Under the pieces are notes generated by a model. It made no database searches, was not told the origin of the DNA, and saw only the letters and a list, made by a program, of their open reading frames with translations. This document shows positions 55,469 through 64,000 of a stretch of DNA of 64,000 bases, piece after piece. A program made the position numbers and the translations under genes. The stretch comes from [Leptolyngbya] sp. PCC 7376. GTDB lineage: Bacteria; Cyanobacteriota; Cyanobacteriia; Cyanobacteriales; MRBY01. Location of the stretch: contig NC_019683.1 in the NCBI RefSeq assembly GCF_000316605.1, forward strand, positions 976,036 through 1,040,035, written 5' to 3'. How positions within the stretch are numbered: position 1 is the stretch's first letter; the number at the start of each line of letters is the position of its first letter.

Positions 55469-58228
55469 ATGATGACAATGACACAGGTTTGGGGTTGTCT
55501 GATTCTTCTAATCGCAGCGCCATGCTTAGGGGCATTTGTCGTTTTTCCGCAAGGGGGCGATCGCCGTCCGACTCGATTTAACGAGCGTGCGCAATTTATC
55601 ACTGAATTAGCCCTTGGAATGGGAATTATCATTCTGACACGGCAATTTTTCGCGATGACCTCGGCTTGGGAGCTTTTAGGATTATTGGCATTGGTGATGG
55701 GTCGTTACTGGCGGTGGCAGGAAACAGCAATGGTAGCGGTGCTCGGCGGATTATTGCTCCATGATTACCAAATCACTTTGCTGGTGGGATTTATTGGATT
55801 GGTGGGATTGACGTTCTTCCGACAAATCCGCCGAGGTATTTGGGAAATGATCACTCTCATTAGTTTGGCTCTGGTGATTCGCCACGGTGATCAGTCTGGG
55901 TATATTGTGGCGGCGATCGCCCTGAGTGGCACTTTGGCTTGGATTAGTAGCGTTGCACCGAATAATCGTGAAGTTTGGAGCTTTTTTAAACCAGAGGCAA
56001 AATTTGCCACATTAGATCAACCCCTCAATCGCAGTCAGGTCGGAGAAACGGCGGCAACTCTCAGCCAACTGAAACAGCGGGGTTATTCGGTACTTCCCGG
56101 TTGGCTCTTAGGGGCAGGGGATGATTTATTTGTTTTACTGCAATTTCTCAAGCCCGATGAAGATCGCCCGTTCATGGTGCGATTATCTAGCGAAAAACCG
56201 AGCCAACGGTTTCAAATTCCCATCGAGCAACTTGCCAGCGCCAAAGCCTTAGAGTCAGCTATTTTAAGTACTTTTTCCCGTGAAGAACTCGGCCAGCAAA
56301 GCATTTTAATTCAAGTGCAACCCCAAGTCATTTGGTCGGGAATTACCTACAGCCGTGCTCCTCTCGGTTATCGCCACAGCCAAGAACCATTAACGGAAGT
56401 ATTGGCAGATATGATTACGCCACTCATCGTCGGCGATCGCACACCCTTGCAGTATTACGGTTTAGAGGAACCAACCTTACAGGAAAAGATTTCACCTGCC
56501 CGCTTGCCGCCACTAACTTTAATGCAGGAGGCGGCAAAATTAAGTCGCTGCCTTGAGGAAGAATTTATCGCACCGCTGTCGATGGAATGGTGCTTCGATG
56601 GCAAACAAATCTGGATTTTAGGGGTACGTCCAATCCAGAGTCTCAAACAGCATTGGACGAGGGACTATCTACAAACCGTTGTGCCGCATCCACTCCAGCC
56701 TTTAAGCGCATCTCTGTTTAAACACACAGCAGAACAGGCGATCGCCGAGATTTTCCAAACGTTTACTGTTACGCCTCAACCCAAACCAAGCATTTCTCAA
56801 AGAAGTCTTCCCGCAGCACCACCAGATTTCGTCACTCATTACCGGGGCTATAGCTATTACAACCGAACTGTGGGCGATCGCTTGCTCCAAGAGCTGGATT
56901 TAGATTGGGAGACATTTCCCAAGATCACCAACGCACGCTTCCGCACAGTTTTAACGCACCCACGCTTGTTTTATCGATATCTCCGCTGGGATCAAGATTG
57001 GGCAAAAACTGTAGCACAAGATATCCAACGGCAGGTTGCCCCAACTTTAAAAACGATTCGCTTTTCCCGTAATGCGACAGAGAACCTCAGTCTCACAGAA
57101 CTTAATCAACATATAGAGCAATTACAAGCGTTAACTGGTTGCTTGCTTGCCCATTATGTTCGAGGCCATATTATTCTGCGTACCCGGCGATCGCTCCTCA
57201 AAGTGAAGCAACCATCCGCTGAGCCTCCAGAAGCTCAACAGGCACTCTTGCGCATTGCGAGGGATATTCAAAATTTATTGCCCCAAGGAGAAACCCAAAC
57301 CGCCAGTCGAGCAGAATTATTTGCCCAACTCGCCGATCAACCAGATGGCAAAAATATTTTTCAGCAAATCGAGCAGTGGCTGACAGAATATGGGCATCGA
57401 GGAGATTATCCTTGGGAACTTGCCCAGAAACGTTGGCAGGAAGACGCTGGAGGGATTCGTAAGCGGATTACAAAGCTACTCAATAATCAAACATCGTCTG
57501 CATCACCATCGCCATCTTTTGGCAAACAATCTTGGCGACAAGAGTCCCTCAGCCGTACAGAAAAACGATTAAAGACCATTGAAGACTTTATTTACCATTG
57601 CCTTGCGCAACTCCGATGGTCACTGTTGGCGATCGCCGATCATTGGGTAGCAGCGGAGAAACTAGACTGTGCTGCCGATATTTTCTGGCTCCGTTTAGCA
57701 GAAATCAATCAGCTCAGCACCTCCACAGACAGCGCAACATTAAGGCTACAAATTCAATACCGTCGGATGCTACAGGCAAAAACAAAGGATAAAGAAGAAC
57801 AGTCACCACCGCCACCAATTCTTGTTTATGGGCAACCTAAAAGACCAGAGGCGATCGCCGATCGATGTTTAAAGATGTCGGGAATATTAAAGGGACAAAG
57901 CGTTGGTACAGGCTCAATCATTGCTAAAGCAAAACGCTGCTCTCGTTGGCAACAGCCTCCCAGAATCAGCAACAATGATATTTTAATTGTCCCTTATCTC
58001 CACGAAAGGCTTTTCCCTTATCTCCCTGAACTTAAAGGCGTTATTACGACTCAAGGTAGCTTATTTTCCCAAGGGGCAAGGTTAGCCCGCGAGCAAAACT
58101 TACCCATGATCGTAAATGTGCCCAATGCCCTAGAGGTGATCCAAACAGGTCAATGGCTACGACTAGACGGCCATTCTGGTCAGGTGGAACTTTTACCGAG
58201 TGATTGTCTCTTTATCAATAACGGCTAG
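55469..58228 (+). CDS. PlsY-like membrane domain fused to degenerate PEP-synthase-like domains
   Basis: 919 residues. Residues 1-175 are five or so membrane helices (LILLIAAPCLGAFVVF, AMVAVLGGLLLHDYQITLLV) like a PlsY glycerol-3-phosphate acyltransferase; PlsY motifs are at best partial. Residues 180-420 resemble the ATP-grasp, PEP/pyruvate-binding part of PPDK/PEP synthase (GYSVLPGWLLGAGDD; MEWCFDGKQIWILGVRPIQS). A helical middle follows. The C-terminal ~100 residues are the swivelling phospho-His domain (KGQSVGTGSIIAKAK, GVITTQGSLFSQGARLAREQ), but the catalytic His is Gln. Phosphotransfer is therefore unlikely; a structural or regulatory role is my guess. The preceding aminotransferase ends 9 bp upstream. 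Confidence 0.75.
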   Translation: MMTMTQVWGCLILLIAAPCLGAFVVFPQGGDRRPTRFNERAQFITELALGMGIIILTRQFFAMTSAWELLGLLALVMGRYWRWQETAMVAVLGGLLLHDYQITLLVGFIGLVGLTFFRQIRRGIWEMITLISLALVIRHGDQSGYIVAAIALSGTLAWISSVAPNNREVWSFFKPEAKFATLDQPLNRSQVGETAATLSQLKQRGYSVLPGWLLGAGDDLFVLLQFLKPDEDRPFMVRLSSEKPSQRFQIPIEQLASAKALESAILSTFSREELGQQSILIQVQPQVIWSGITYSRAPLGYRHSQEPLTEVLADMITPLIVGDRTPLQYYGLEEPTLQEKISPARLPPLTLMQEAAKLSRCLEEEFIAPLSMEWCFDGKQIWILGVRPIQSLKQHWTRDYLQTVVPHPLQPLSASLFKHTAEQAIAEIFQTFTVTPQPKPSISQRSLPAAPPDFVTHYRGYSYYNRTVGDRLLQELDLDWETFPKITNARFRTVLTHPRLFYRYLRWDQDWAKTVAQDIQRQVAPTLKTIRFSRNATENLSLTELNQHIEQLQALTGCLLAHYVRGHIILRTRRSLLKVKQPSAEPPEAQQALLRIARDIQNLLPQGETQTASRAELFAQLADQPDGKNIFQQIEQWLTEYGHRGDYPWELAQKRWQEDAGGIRKRITKLLNNQTSSASPSPSFGKQSWRQESLSRTEKRLKTIEDFIYHCLAQLRWSLLAIADHWVAAEKLDCAADIFWLRLAEINQLSTSTDSATLRLQIQYRRMLQAKTKDKEEQSPPPPILVYGQPKRPEAIADRCLKMSGILKGQSVGTGSIIAKAKRCSRWQQPPRISNNDILIVPYLHERLFPYLPELKGVITTQGSLFSQGARLAREQNLPMIVNVPNALEVIQTGQWLRLDGHSGQVELLPSDCLFINNG

Positions 58229-58273
58229 GTTTCGCTAGCGGGTACAATCTCATCAATCTTTGTTTTTCTTTTC

Positions 58274-60061
58274 ATGCAGCAATCCCCTATCCTTCAGCGT
58301 TGGTTTCGCACCACTGAAAAATCTCCTCGTCTCCTTCATGTTTTGACCGCGATCACCCTCTGTTTTGTGGGGGGATTAGCATTTCTATGGCGATTGGGCA
58401 GTGTGGGTTTGGTGGACGAAACGGAGCCGATGTTTGCGGAGGCAGCTCGTCAAATGCTGGTCACAGGGGACTGGATTACGCCCTATTACAACGACGTCAC
58501 TCGCTTTGACAAACCACCTTTGGTCTACTGGCTAATGGCGATCGCCTACAAAATTGTGGGAGTGAATGCTTGGGGGGCGAGATTACCTTCTGCTCTCGCG
58601 GCGATCGCTCTAATGGCGATGATATTTTTGGTGCTGTATAAATATGGTTTTCCGACGGCAGCAACGGCCGCACAACCCGACGAATCGAAGACCAAACAAA
58701 AACTCTGGTTAGGAGCATTACTGGGAAGTAGCCTAATCGCCCTAAATCTCCAAACTATTGTCTGGGCAAGAACTGGGGTTTCTGATATGCTCCTCAACGG
58801 CTGTATGGGTAGCGGCTTAGTCTGTTTTTTTTGTGGCTATGGCAGTGGCGGTCGTCCCCTGAATCGGTGGCTTCCCAATATTTGGTACATTGCGGCTTAT
58901 GCATGTTTAGGGTTAGCTGTCCTCACCAAAGGGCCTGTAGGTTTGGCTCTACCGGGACTAACCATCATATTTTTTTTGCTGTATCTCGGTCGCTTTTGGT
59001 CAGTTTTTCTTGAAGCAAAGCCTTGGATTGGAGCCATCATTTTTTCTGTAATCACAGTGCCTTGGTATGTGTTGGTCATTCTCCGCAATGGTCAAACCTA
59101 CCTCGATACATTTTTTGGCTACCACAATTACGATCGGTTTACGGGTGTGGTAAATGGCCATGCAGCGCCACTATATTTCTACATCCCTGTGGTTTTAATT
59201 GGGTTTATCCCTTGGTCGCTTTATCTACCTGCGGCGATCGCCCGTCTCAAACTCCACAAAATCGGTGATTGGCGACAGCAACCCCGCCATGCTCATCTCG
59301 GCCTTTTCGCGATGGCGTGGTTTAGCACCATCTTCATCTTCTTCACCATTGCCGTCACCAAACTCCCCAGCTATACAATCCCTCTATTGCCAGCAGGAGC
59401 AATTTTAGTCGCCCTACTTTGGAGCCAGATGCTCCTAGAACCGGAACAAAAAAGTCAATGGTTCTGGTGGAGTGGCGCGGTTAACGTCTTGTTTTTAGGC
59501 TTCTTAGCAGGCTTTATGATTTATAGCCCTCAAGTTATTGGCTTCGATCCAGCAGCTCCCAATCTAGACAGCAGTTTTCGGGAATCGATCTTACCGATTG
59601 CAGGCGCTCTCATCTGGGCGATCGCCACAATTACAGCAGGGGTAAGTCTCTACCGTTCTCGTCTTGGTCTTCTAGTCAGCAATATTTGCGCCATGGTTTT
59701 ATTCATCACCTGTGTTTTACTACCCATGGGGACACTGCTCGATCAAGCTCGCCAAGCCGGACTCCGGGAAATCGCCAAAACAATCACTGAAGTCAGGCAG
59801 CCGGAGGAGAAAGTGGTTATGATTGGGTTTGAAAAGCCAAGCCTAGTCTTTTATACAGGGCAGCACATCGATTTTTTTGATAAACCATCAGAAGCAATTC
59901 GGTTCATCCAACAGAGTGGAGCATCAGATCAAGAAGAGACTATTTTAATCATTAGCCGAAATAAATATCTAACAAACTTACCATTCACCATTCTAAATTC
60001 TGAGATAATTCAGGAAAAATCCCCTTATAAGCTGATGCGTATCCCTCAGAAAATCTTTTAA
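58274..60061 (+). CDS. ArnT/PMT-like lipid-linked glycosyltransferase (GT83 type)
   Basis: 595 residues with about twelve membrane helices. The first periplasmic loop has the acidic motif VGLVDETEPMFAEAARQM, then DWITPYYNDVTRFDKPPLVY, characteristic of ArnT-type enzymes that transfer sugars from polyprenyl-phosphate donors. Further loops carry FFGYHNYDRFTGVVNGHAAP and VTKLPSYTIPLLPAGAI. The C-terminal soluble part is ~100 residues (VMIGFEKPSLVFYTGQHIDF). The acceptor is unknown. It lies 45 bp after the fusion gene on the same strand and may be the last gene of that operon. Confidence 0.85.
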   Translation: MQQSPILQRWFRTTEKSPRLLHVLTAITLCFVGGLAFLWRLGSVGLVDETEPMFAEAARQMLVTGDWITPYYNDVTRFDKPPLVYWLMAIAYKIVGVNAWGARLPSALAAIALMAMIFLVLYKYGFPTAATAAQPDESKTKQKLWLGALLGSSLIALNLQTIVWARTGVSDMLLNGCMGSGLVCFFCGYGSGGRPLNRWLPNIWYIAAYACLGLAVLTKGPVGLALPGLTIIFFLLYLGRFWSVFLEAKPWIGAIIFSVITVPWYVLVILRNGQTYLDTFFGYHNYDRFTGVVNGHAAPLYFYIPVVLIGFIPWSLYLPAAIARLKLHKIGDWRQQPRHAHLGLFAMAWFSTIFIFFTIAVTKLPSYTIPLLPAGAILVALLWSQMLLEPEQKSQWFWWSGAVNVLFLGFLAGFMIYSPQVIGFDPAAPNLDSSFRESILPIAGALIWAIATITAGVSLYRSRLGLLVSNICAMVLFITCVLLPMGTLLDQARQAGLREIAKTITEVRQPEEKVVMIGFEKPSLVFYTGQHIDFFDKPSEAIRFIQQSGASDQEETILIISRNKYLTNLPFTILNSEIIQEKSPYKLMRIPQKIF

Positions 60062-60216
60062 TATATGGTTTCTTTGCTGATTAATTGTTGTTCCAAACAC
60101 TAGACTAATCATAATCAAAACAAGAAACTCAAGATTTTCTTTATAATCATCCGAAAACTAAGCTCTTACAAAGTACTGTTCTCTACCTAATCGTCAATCA
60201 TCCTCTGTATAATCCT

Positions 60217-61113
60217 TTGTCTAAACTTGTTATCCATACAATTGGTTTAAGTGAAACTTTGAAGGAACAATTTTCTTCATCGCTGATTGATGATCGGTAC
60301 ATGGTGGATCACCATGAGAATAGTCGAGAAGCTTACGACATTATCGTTGAAAAGAAAGAGAATATTGATTGCCTCATTATCCAGTATGACTCTGAGCTAG
60401 ATCACACCCCAAATCAACTTTCAGAGTTGAGAATTTTGCTGCCAAGCCTAATATTTTTTACGCAATCACACCAAGCGATAGAACAGAAAGAAAAGGGCAA
60501 ATTTCTCTATCACAGTGCAGAACAATATATCTCGTTTGAGAATCTTCGGTCATTGACATCGTCTATCGATCAGGCGATCGCCCAATTCCTGAACTTAGCC
60601 CCAAGCTGCGCTCTGTCCGATAATCCCACCACACCAGAGGAGATCGACAGTAACAACCAACAGCAAAATTTTCTCCTCCTACAACAGCGCCGCCTGGCTG
60701 AGAAATTACGCGAACGATTAGGCTATCTCGGCGTTTATTACAAACGAAATCCACAGTATTTTTACCGTAATTTATCTGAGGAAGAACAGCGTAAATTCAA
60801 GCAGGATTTCATCGCAGATTACCGTGAAATTGTCCTCGATTATTTCAATGGTGCTCCTCCTACTAATCAGGCGATTGATCAGTTTGTCAACCAGGCTTTT
60901 TTTGCTGATGTTTCTGTCTCCTATATCCTTGAAACACACATGGCATTAATGGATGATTTTGCCCAACAACTGAAGCTTGAAGGACGTAGTGAAGAAATAC
61001 TTTTAGATTATCGCCTCACCTTAATTGATATTGTGGCGCACCTCTGTGAAATGTATCGCCGCTCAATCCCAAGGGAAGACCTACCTTTTGAACTCCTAAT
61101 GCGGATGGATTAG
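60217..61113 (+). CDS. kaiA: Circadian clock protein KaiA
   Basis: Stimulates KaiC autophosphorylation by binding its C-terminal tail. 298 residues, full length. Residues 1-135 form the pseudo-receiver (KLVIHTIGLSETLKEQFSSS). Residues ~155-298 form the dimerising KaiC-binding helical domain (LAEKLRERLGYLGVYYKRNP, YFYRNLSEEEQRKFKQDF, YREIVLDYF). The start is TTG at 60217; no in-frame ATG lies nearby and no strong ribosome binding site is visible, so the start is less certain than the gene. kaiB follows after 64 bp, close enough for co-transcription, though in several cyanobacteria kaiA has its own promoter. Confidence 0.96.
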   Translation: MSKLVIHTIGLSETLKEQFSSSLIDDRYMVDHHENSREAYDIIVEKKENIDCLIIQYDSELDHTPNQLSELRILLPSLIFFTQSHQAIEQKEKGKFLYHSAEQYISFENLRSLTSSIDQAIAQFLNLAPSCALSDNPTTPEEIDSNNQQQNFLLLQQRRLAEKLRERLGYLGVYYKRNPQYFYRNLSEEEQRKFKQDFIADYREIVLDYFNGAPPTNQAIDQFVNQAFFADVSVSYILETHMALMDDFAQQLKLEGRSEEILLDYRLTLIDIVAHLCEMYRRSIPREDLPFELLMRMD

Positions 61114-61177
61114 GATGGTTTGTATGATCTTCTAAATGCACTTCATTTCTCACTTTTTCTACCCCACATGACTTCTT

Positions 61178-61492
61178 ATGAATCCCCTAAAAAAAACTTA
61201 TGTTTTGAAGCTTTACGTGGCTGGTAACACTCCGAATTCAGTCCGTGCTTTAAAAACGCTCAAAAATATTTTAGAAATTGATTTCAAAGGCGTGTATGCG
61301 CTCAAAGTGATTGATGTTTTGCAAAATCCTCAGCTTGCAGAAGAAGACAAAATATTGGCAACACCGACCCTCTCAAAAGTTTTGCCGCCCCCTGTCCGGA
61401 AAATTATTGGTGATCTCTCAGACCGAGAGAAAGTCCTAATCGGCTTGGATTTGTTATATGAGGAGTTCTTAGAACGTGAAAATGATTTGTAA
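61178..61492 (+). CDS. kaiB: Circadian clock protein KaiB
   Basis: 104-residue fold-switching clock protein that binds the KaiC CI ring at night and sequesters KaiA. Thioredoxin-like start [39 protein letters not shown]; the switching half [20 protein letters not shown] with its prolines; and the acidic end [13 protein letters not shown]. Length is normal. Separated from kaiC by 231 bp. Confidence 0.97.
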   Translation: MNPLKKTYVLKLYVAGNTPNSVRALKTLKNILEIDFKGVYALKVIDVLQNPQLAEEDKILATPTLSKVLPPPVRKIIGDLSDREKVLIGLDLLYEEFLERENDL

Positions 61493-61723
61493 TTCACACA
61501 ATCGTGGCGATCGCCCATCATCAGATTTTTGCTTGGTACCAACCCCAAGATATTGACGTCTCCTATCACATAGTCGAACAGCACAAACCCTCGACTATCA
61601 TGGCTTGAGCACTGAGTTTTATACCGATGCTCACCCTTGCCAGAGTATCGAATTTTTTTAAATCCCTTTTCACCCTTTTTTATTTCCTTTTAATCTCTTT
61701 TTTTATACCCCAGACGTTAAGCC
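61493..61723 (+). promoter_or_regulatory. kaiB-kaiC spacer with hairpin and pyrimidine-rich leader
   Basis: A perfect 8-bp stem atagtcga/tcgactat (61570-61577, 61591-61598) has a 13-nt loop and no T-run directly after. Further on, 61655-61705 is strongly T/C-rich (runs of 7, 6 and 7 T). There is also one HIP1 site. The spacer is longer than in many kaiBC operons and could tune kaiC relative to kaiB. Confidence 0.4.
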
Positions 61724-63274
61724 ATGAATCAGCCTACCTCTGCTAATAATGGAGCCATCAAAGGCGTACAGAAAATTCGTACCCTCATTGAAGGCCTCGA
61801 CGAAATCAGTCACGGTGGTTTACCTTCTGGGAGAACAACCCTTGTCAGTGGTACTTCCGGTACAGGAAAGACTCTCCTTGCCATTCAGTTTCTCTACCAC
61901 GGCATTAAACACTTCGACTACCCCGGACTCTTTGTTACCTTCGAGGAATCACCCCGCGACATTATTCAAAATGCGCACAGTTTCGGTTGGGATCTCCAGA
62001 GTTTAGTAGATGAGGGCAAACTCTTTATCCTTGATGCTTCCCCTGACCCCGATGGTCAAGAGGTAGTCGGTAACTTTGACCTGTCAGCATTGATCGAACG
62101 GATTCAATATGCCATTCGTAAATATGATGCCAAGCTAGTTTCTATTGACTCGGTAACAGCCGTTTTTCAGCAGTATGACGCAGCGCCAGTCGTACGTCGT
62201 GAAATTTTCCGATTAGTAGCTCGCCTCAAATATTTGGCAGTAACGTCCATCATGACCACAGAACGTCTTGATGAATATGGCCCTGTTGCACGTTTTGGCG
62301 TTGAGGAATTTGTGTCTGATAATGTCGTCATTTTGCGAAATGTTCTCGAAGGCGAGCGACGGCGACGCACAATCGAAATTCTCAAGCTACGCGGTACTAC
62401 CCACATGAAAGGAGAGTATCCGTTCACAATCACCAACGACGGCATTAATATCTTTCCGCTTGGTGCAATGCGCCTCACTCAACGGTCTTCCAATGCACGA
62501 ATTTCTTCCGGTGTGGAAACATTGGATGGCATGTGCGGCGGTGGTTTCTTCAAGGATTCAATTATTCTTGCAACGGGTGCAACGGGTACTGGAAAAACAC
62601 TCCTCGTTAGTAAATTCCTTGAGGAGGGTTGTCGGAAAGGAGAACGAGCAATTTTGTTTGCTTATGAAGAATCCCGCGCACAGCTCTCTCGAAATGCATC
62701 ATCTTGGGGAATTGACTTTGAAGAGATGGAACAGAAAGGTCTATTGAAGTTGCTCTGTTCTTACCCAGAGTCGGCTGGTTTAGAAGATCATCTACAGATG
62801 ATTAAGTCGGAGATTTCTGAATTTAAGCCTTCTCGAATTGCGATTGATTCTCTCTCAGCTTTAGCTAGAGGTGTGACGAATAATGCTTTCCGTCAGTTTG
62901 TGATCGGCGTAACAGGCTACGCAAAACAAGAGGAAATCACTGGTTTCTTCACGAATACAACTGATCAGTTTATGGGAGCGCACTCGATTACTGAATCCCA
63001 TATCTCGACAATTACCGACACGATTTTAATGCTGCAATATGTGGAGATTCGCGGCGAAATGTCCCGTGCGCTCAATGTCTTTAAGATGCGGGGATCATGG
63101 CATGACAAGGGTATTCGTGAGTACTCGATTAGTGAGGGTGGTGCTCAGATTAAGGATTCGTTCCGGAATTATGAGCGGATTATCAGTGGTTCTCCCACTA
63201 GGATTGCTGTGGATGAAAAGAGTGAGCTAACTCGGATTATGCGTGGTGTCCAAGATAAGACAATGGATGATTAA
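61724..63274 (+). CDS. kaiC: Circadian clock protein KaiC
   Basis: Double-domain RecA-like ATPase and autokinase at the core of the cyanobacterial oscillator. 516 residues. The CI domain has Walker A GTSGTGKTLL and catalytic Glu pair TFEESPRD; the CII domain has GATGTGKTLL and AYEESRAQL. The phosphorylation pair is the Ser-Thr in SHISTITDT, followed by MRGSWHDKGIREYSISEGG. The C-terminal A-loop and tail (RNYERIISGSPTRIAVDEKS, TRIMRGVQDK) bind KaiA. All features of an active KaiC are present. A terminator follows at 63304. Confidence 0.98.
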   Translation: MNQPTSANNGAIKGVQKIRTLIEGLDEISHGGLPSGRTTLVSGTSGTGKTLLAIQFLYHGIKHFDYPGLFVTFEESPRDIIQNAHSFGWDLQSLVDEGKLFILDASPDPDGQEVVGNFDLSALIERIQYAIRKYDAKLVSIDSVTAVFQQYDAAPVVRREIFRLVARLKYLAVTSIMTTERLDEYGPVARFGVEEFVSDNVVILRNVLEGERRRRTIEILKLRGTTHMKGEYPFTITNDGINIFPLGAMRLTQRSSNARISSGVETLDGMCGGGFFKDSIILATGATGTGKTLLVSKFLEEGCRKGERAILFAYEESRAQLSRNASSWGIDFEEMEQKGLLKLLCSYPESAGLEDHLQMIKSEISEFKPSRIAIDSLSALARGVTNNAFRQFVIGVTGYAKQEEITGFFTNTTDQFMGAHSITESHISTITDTILMLQYVEIRGEMSRALNVFKMRGSWHDKGIREYSISEGGAQIKDSFRNYERIISGSPTRIAVDEKSELTRIMRGVQDKTMDD

Positions 63275-63303
63275 GGAACGCACAATTTTTAAAATATGAA
63301 GAA

Positions 63304-63332
63304 AGAGAAGGTGCTTTAGTCTTCTCTTTTTT
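63304..63332 (+). terminator. Terminator of the kai operon
   Basis: agagaag / cttctct stem, 10-nt loop, then T5, 30 bp after the kaiC stop codon. Confidence 0.8.
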
Positions 63333-63435
63333 GTTGAAAGGAATGAATTATTTACATGGCGATCGCCCTTTTAGAGAGCTGTGTTTTGATAGGGAAAGAG
63401 GGATTTTTTATCCTATTCCCATCAGGTTAAACCTA

Positions 63436-64000
63436 ATGCATTATCCAGAACCTGTCCCCAAAGGCTTGAGTGTTAAACCTCTCGGTCAATATCGCATGGT
63501 GATTGACTATGAGCGGACGGGCATGGACGAGATGAATATCTTTCTAATGGTGTGGCTCTCTCTCTGGACTGTCGGCTGCCTCGGATTGCTAGTTGCCTAT
63601 ATCGAAGGATTACAAGGCACATCAGTAAACACGAGTGAACCGATTCCGCTGGTGATGGTGATCTTTTTTTGGGCAGCAGATCTTGTCGCTGCAATTGTGC
63701 TGATCAATGCCTTATTCAGCAAACAGTCTTTCCATCTGGATTATGCCGATCTCACCATTCATACGAAATTATGGCGTTGGCACCGGACAAGAAAAATCCC
63801 CAAAAGTAATATCCAGAGCGTAGTACAGATAAAAGATGGTGACAGAGGTAAAGACAGTTTTCCGAGTTGGGGTCTGCAATTAAAGGGGAAGTCTTCTATA
63901 ACGCTTATCTTTCGGCAACCTTATGAAAAAAGCGAGTGGTTAGGGCAAATGATTGCAGACTGGGCAAAGCTTCCGTTCACCCCTATACCACGCAAGGCTA
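63436..64000 (+). CDS. Membrane protein of unknown function (3' end outside window)
   Basis: The frame from ATG 63436 stays open to the right edge (188 codons seen). It starts MHYPEPVPKGLSVKPLGQYR. Two membrane helices lie around MNIFLMVWLSLWTVGCLGLL and IPLVMVIFFWAADLVAAIVL. A soluble beta-rich domain follows (DLTIHTKLWRWHRTRKIPKS, KSSITLIFRQPYEKSEWLGQ) resembling PH-like domains of bacterial membrane proteins. I do not recognise the family. It lies 160 bp after kaiC, beyond that gene's terminator. Confidence 0.7.
   Translation, partial: MHYPEPVPKGLSVKPLGQYRMVIDYERTGMDEMNIFLMVWLSLWTVGCLGLLVAYIEGLQGTSVNTSEPIPLVMVIFFWAADLVAAIVLINALFSKQSFHLDYADLTIHTKLWRWHRTRKIPKSNIQSVVQIKDGDRGKDSFPSWGLQLKGKSSITLIFRQPYEKSEWLGQMIADWAKLPFTPIPRKA

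Noticed and set aside
1-64000. tRNA or rRNA genes
   Set aside because: I saw no cloverleaf-like block with a TTCGA-type arm or rRNA sequence; a covariance search would be needed to exclude a tRNA fully.

Overview
The window comes from a cyanobacterium. The palindrome gcgatcgc (HIP1) recurs inside genes and spacers across the host regions. The gene content is also cyanobacterial: a complete kaiA-kaiB-kaiC clock operon, vipp1, a DnaK2-type dnaK, PTPA-CTERM surface proteins and a cyanobactin-type peptide cluster. The genus cannot be fixed by reading alone; a relative of the marine Synechococcus PCC 7002 / Leptolyngbya group would fit.

Layout. 1-8.8 kb is a housekeeping block: an MFS transporter tail, purSQ, a UPF0718/ArsP-type permease with a hybrid histidine kinase, rpsD, a conserved hypothetical and dnaK. 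9.0-23.6 kb is a pile-up of insertion sequences (IS982, IS5, IS630, ISAs1 and IS256 types). It is organised as a near-perfect giant inverted repeat: arms 10390-16121 and 17902-23634 around a 1.8-kb centre. Each arm carries one copy of a plasmid-type partition pair, a parA broken by the same stop codon in both arms and a ribbon-helix-helix partner.

23.9-33.8 kb is one minus-strand operon read from 33839 to 23876. In order it encodes a PatA-like subtilisin, a 70-residue peptide in the patB position, a triple LamG-domain protein, a fused methyltransferase/prenyltransferase, two short precursor peptides and a large PatG-like protein. The precursors have cyanobactin-like leaders, hypervariable C-terminal cores and no follower sequence. 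The PatG-like protein has lost the Asp and His of its subtilisin triad, while PatA keeps all three catalytic residues. No heterocyclase or oxidase gene is present. I read this as an unusual cyanobactin-family pathway for linear, prenylated and probably methyl-capped peptides. It is the best candidate here for an undescribed system.

34.2-44.1 kb is a decaying type I restriction-modification locus: hsdM frameshifted; hsdS interrupted by an IS630 element and again by an IS982-derived unit; a Phd/PIN toxin-antitoxin pair; hsdR frameshifted and cut short beside an IS1 element. 44.2-47.6 kb holds three paralogous PTPA-CTERM secreted proteins, two of them with matching upstream dyad motifs.

47.9-64 kb returns to core genes: ispE, a TPR-CHAT protein, a small two-helix membrane protein, vipp1, a thioredoxin, a PLP aminotransferase, a PlsY-like/PEP-synthase-like fusion, an ArnT-like glycosyltransferase, kaiABC, and the start of a membrane protein that runs off the right edge. 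No tRNA, rRNA or CRISPR array was recognised.
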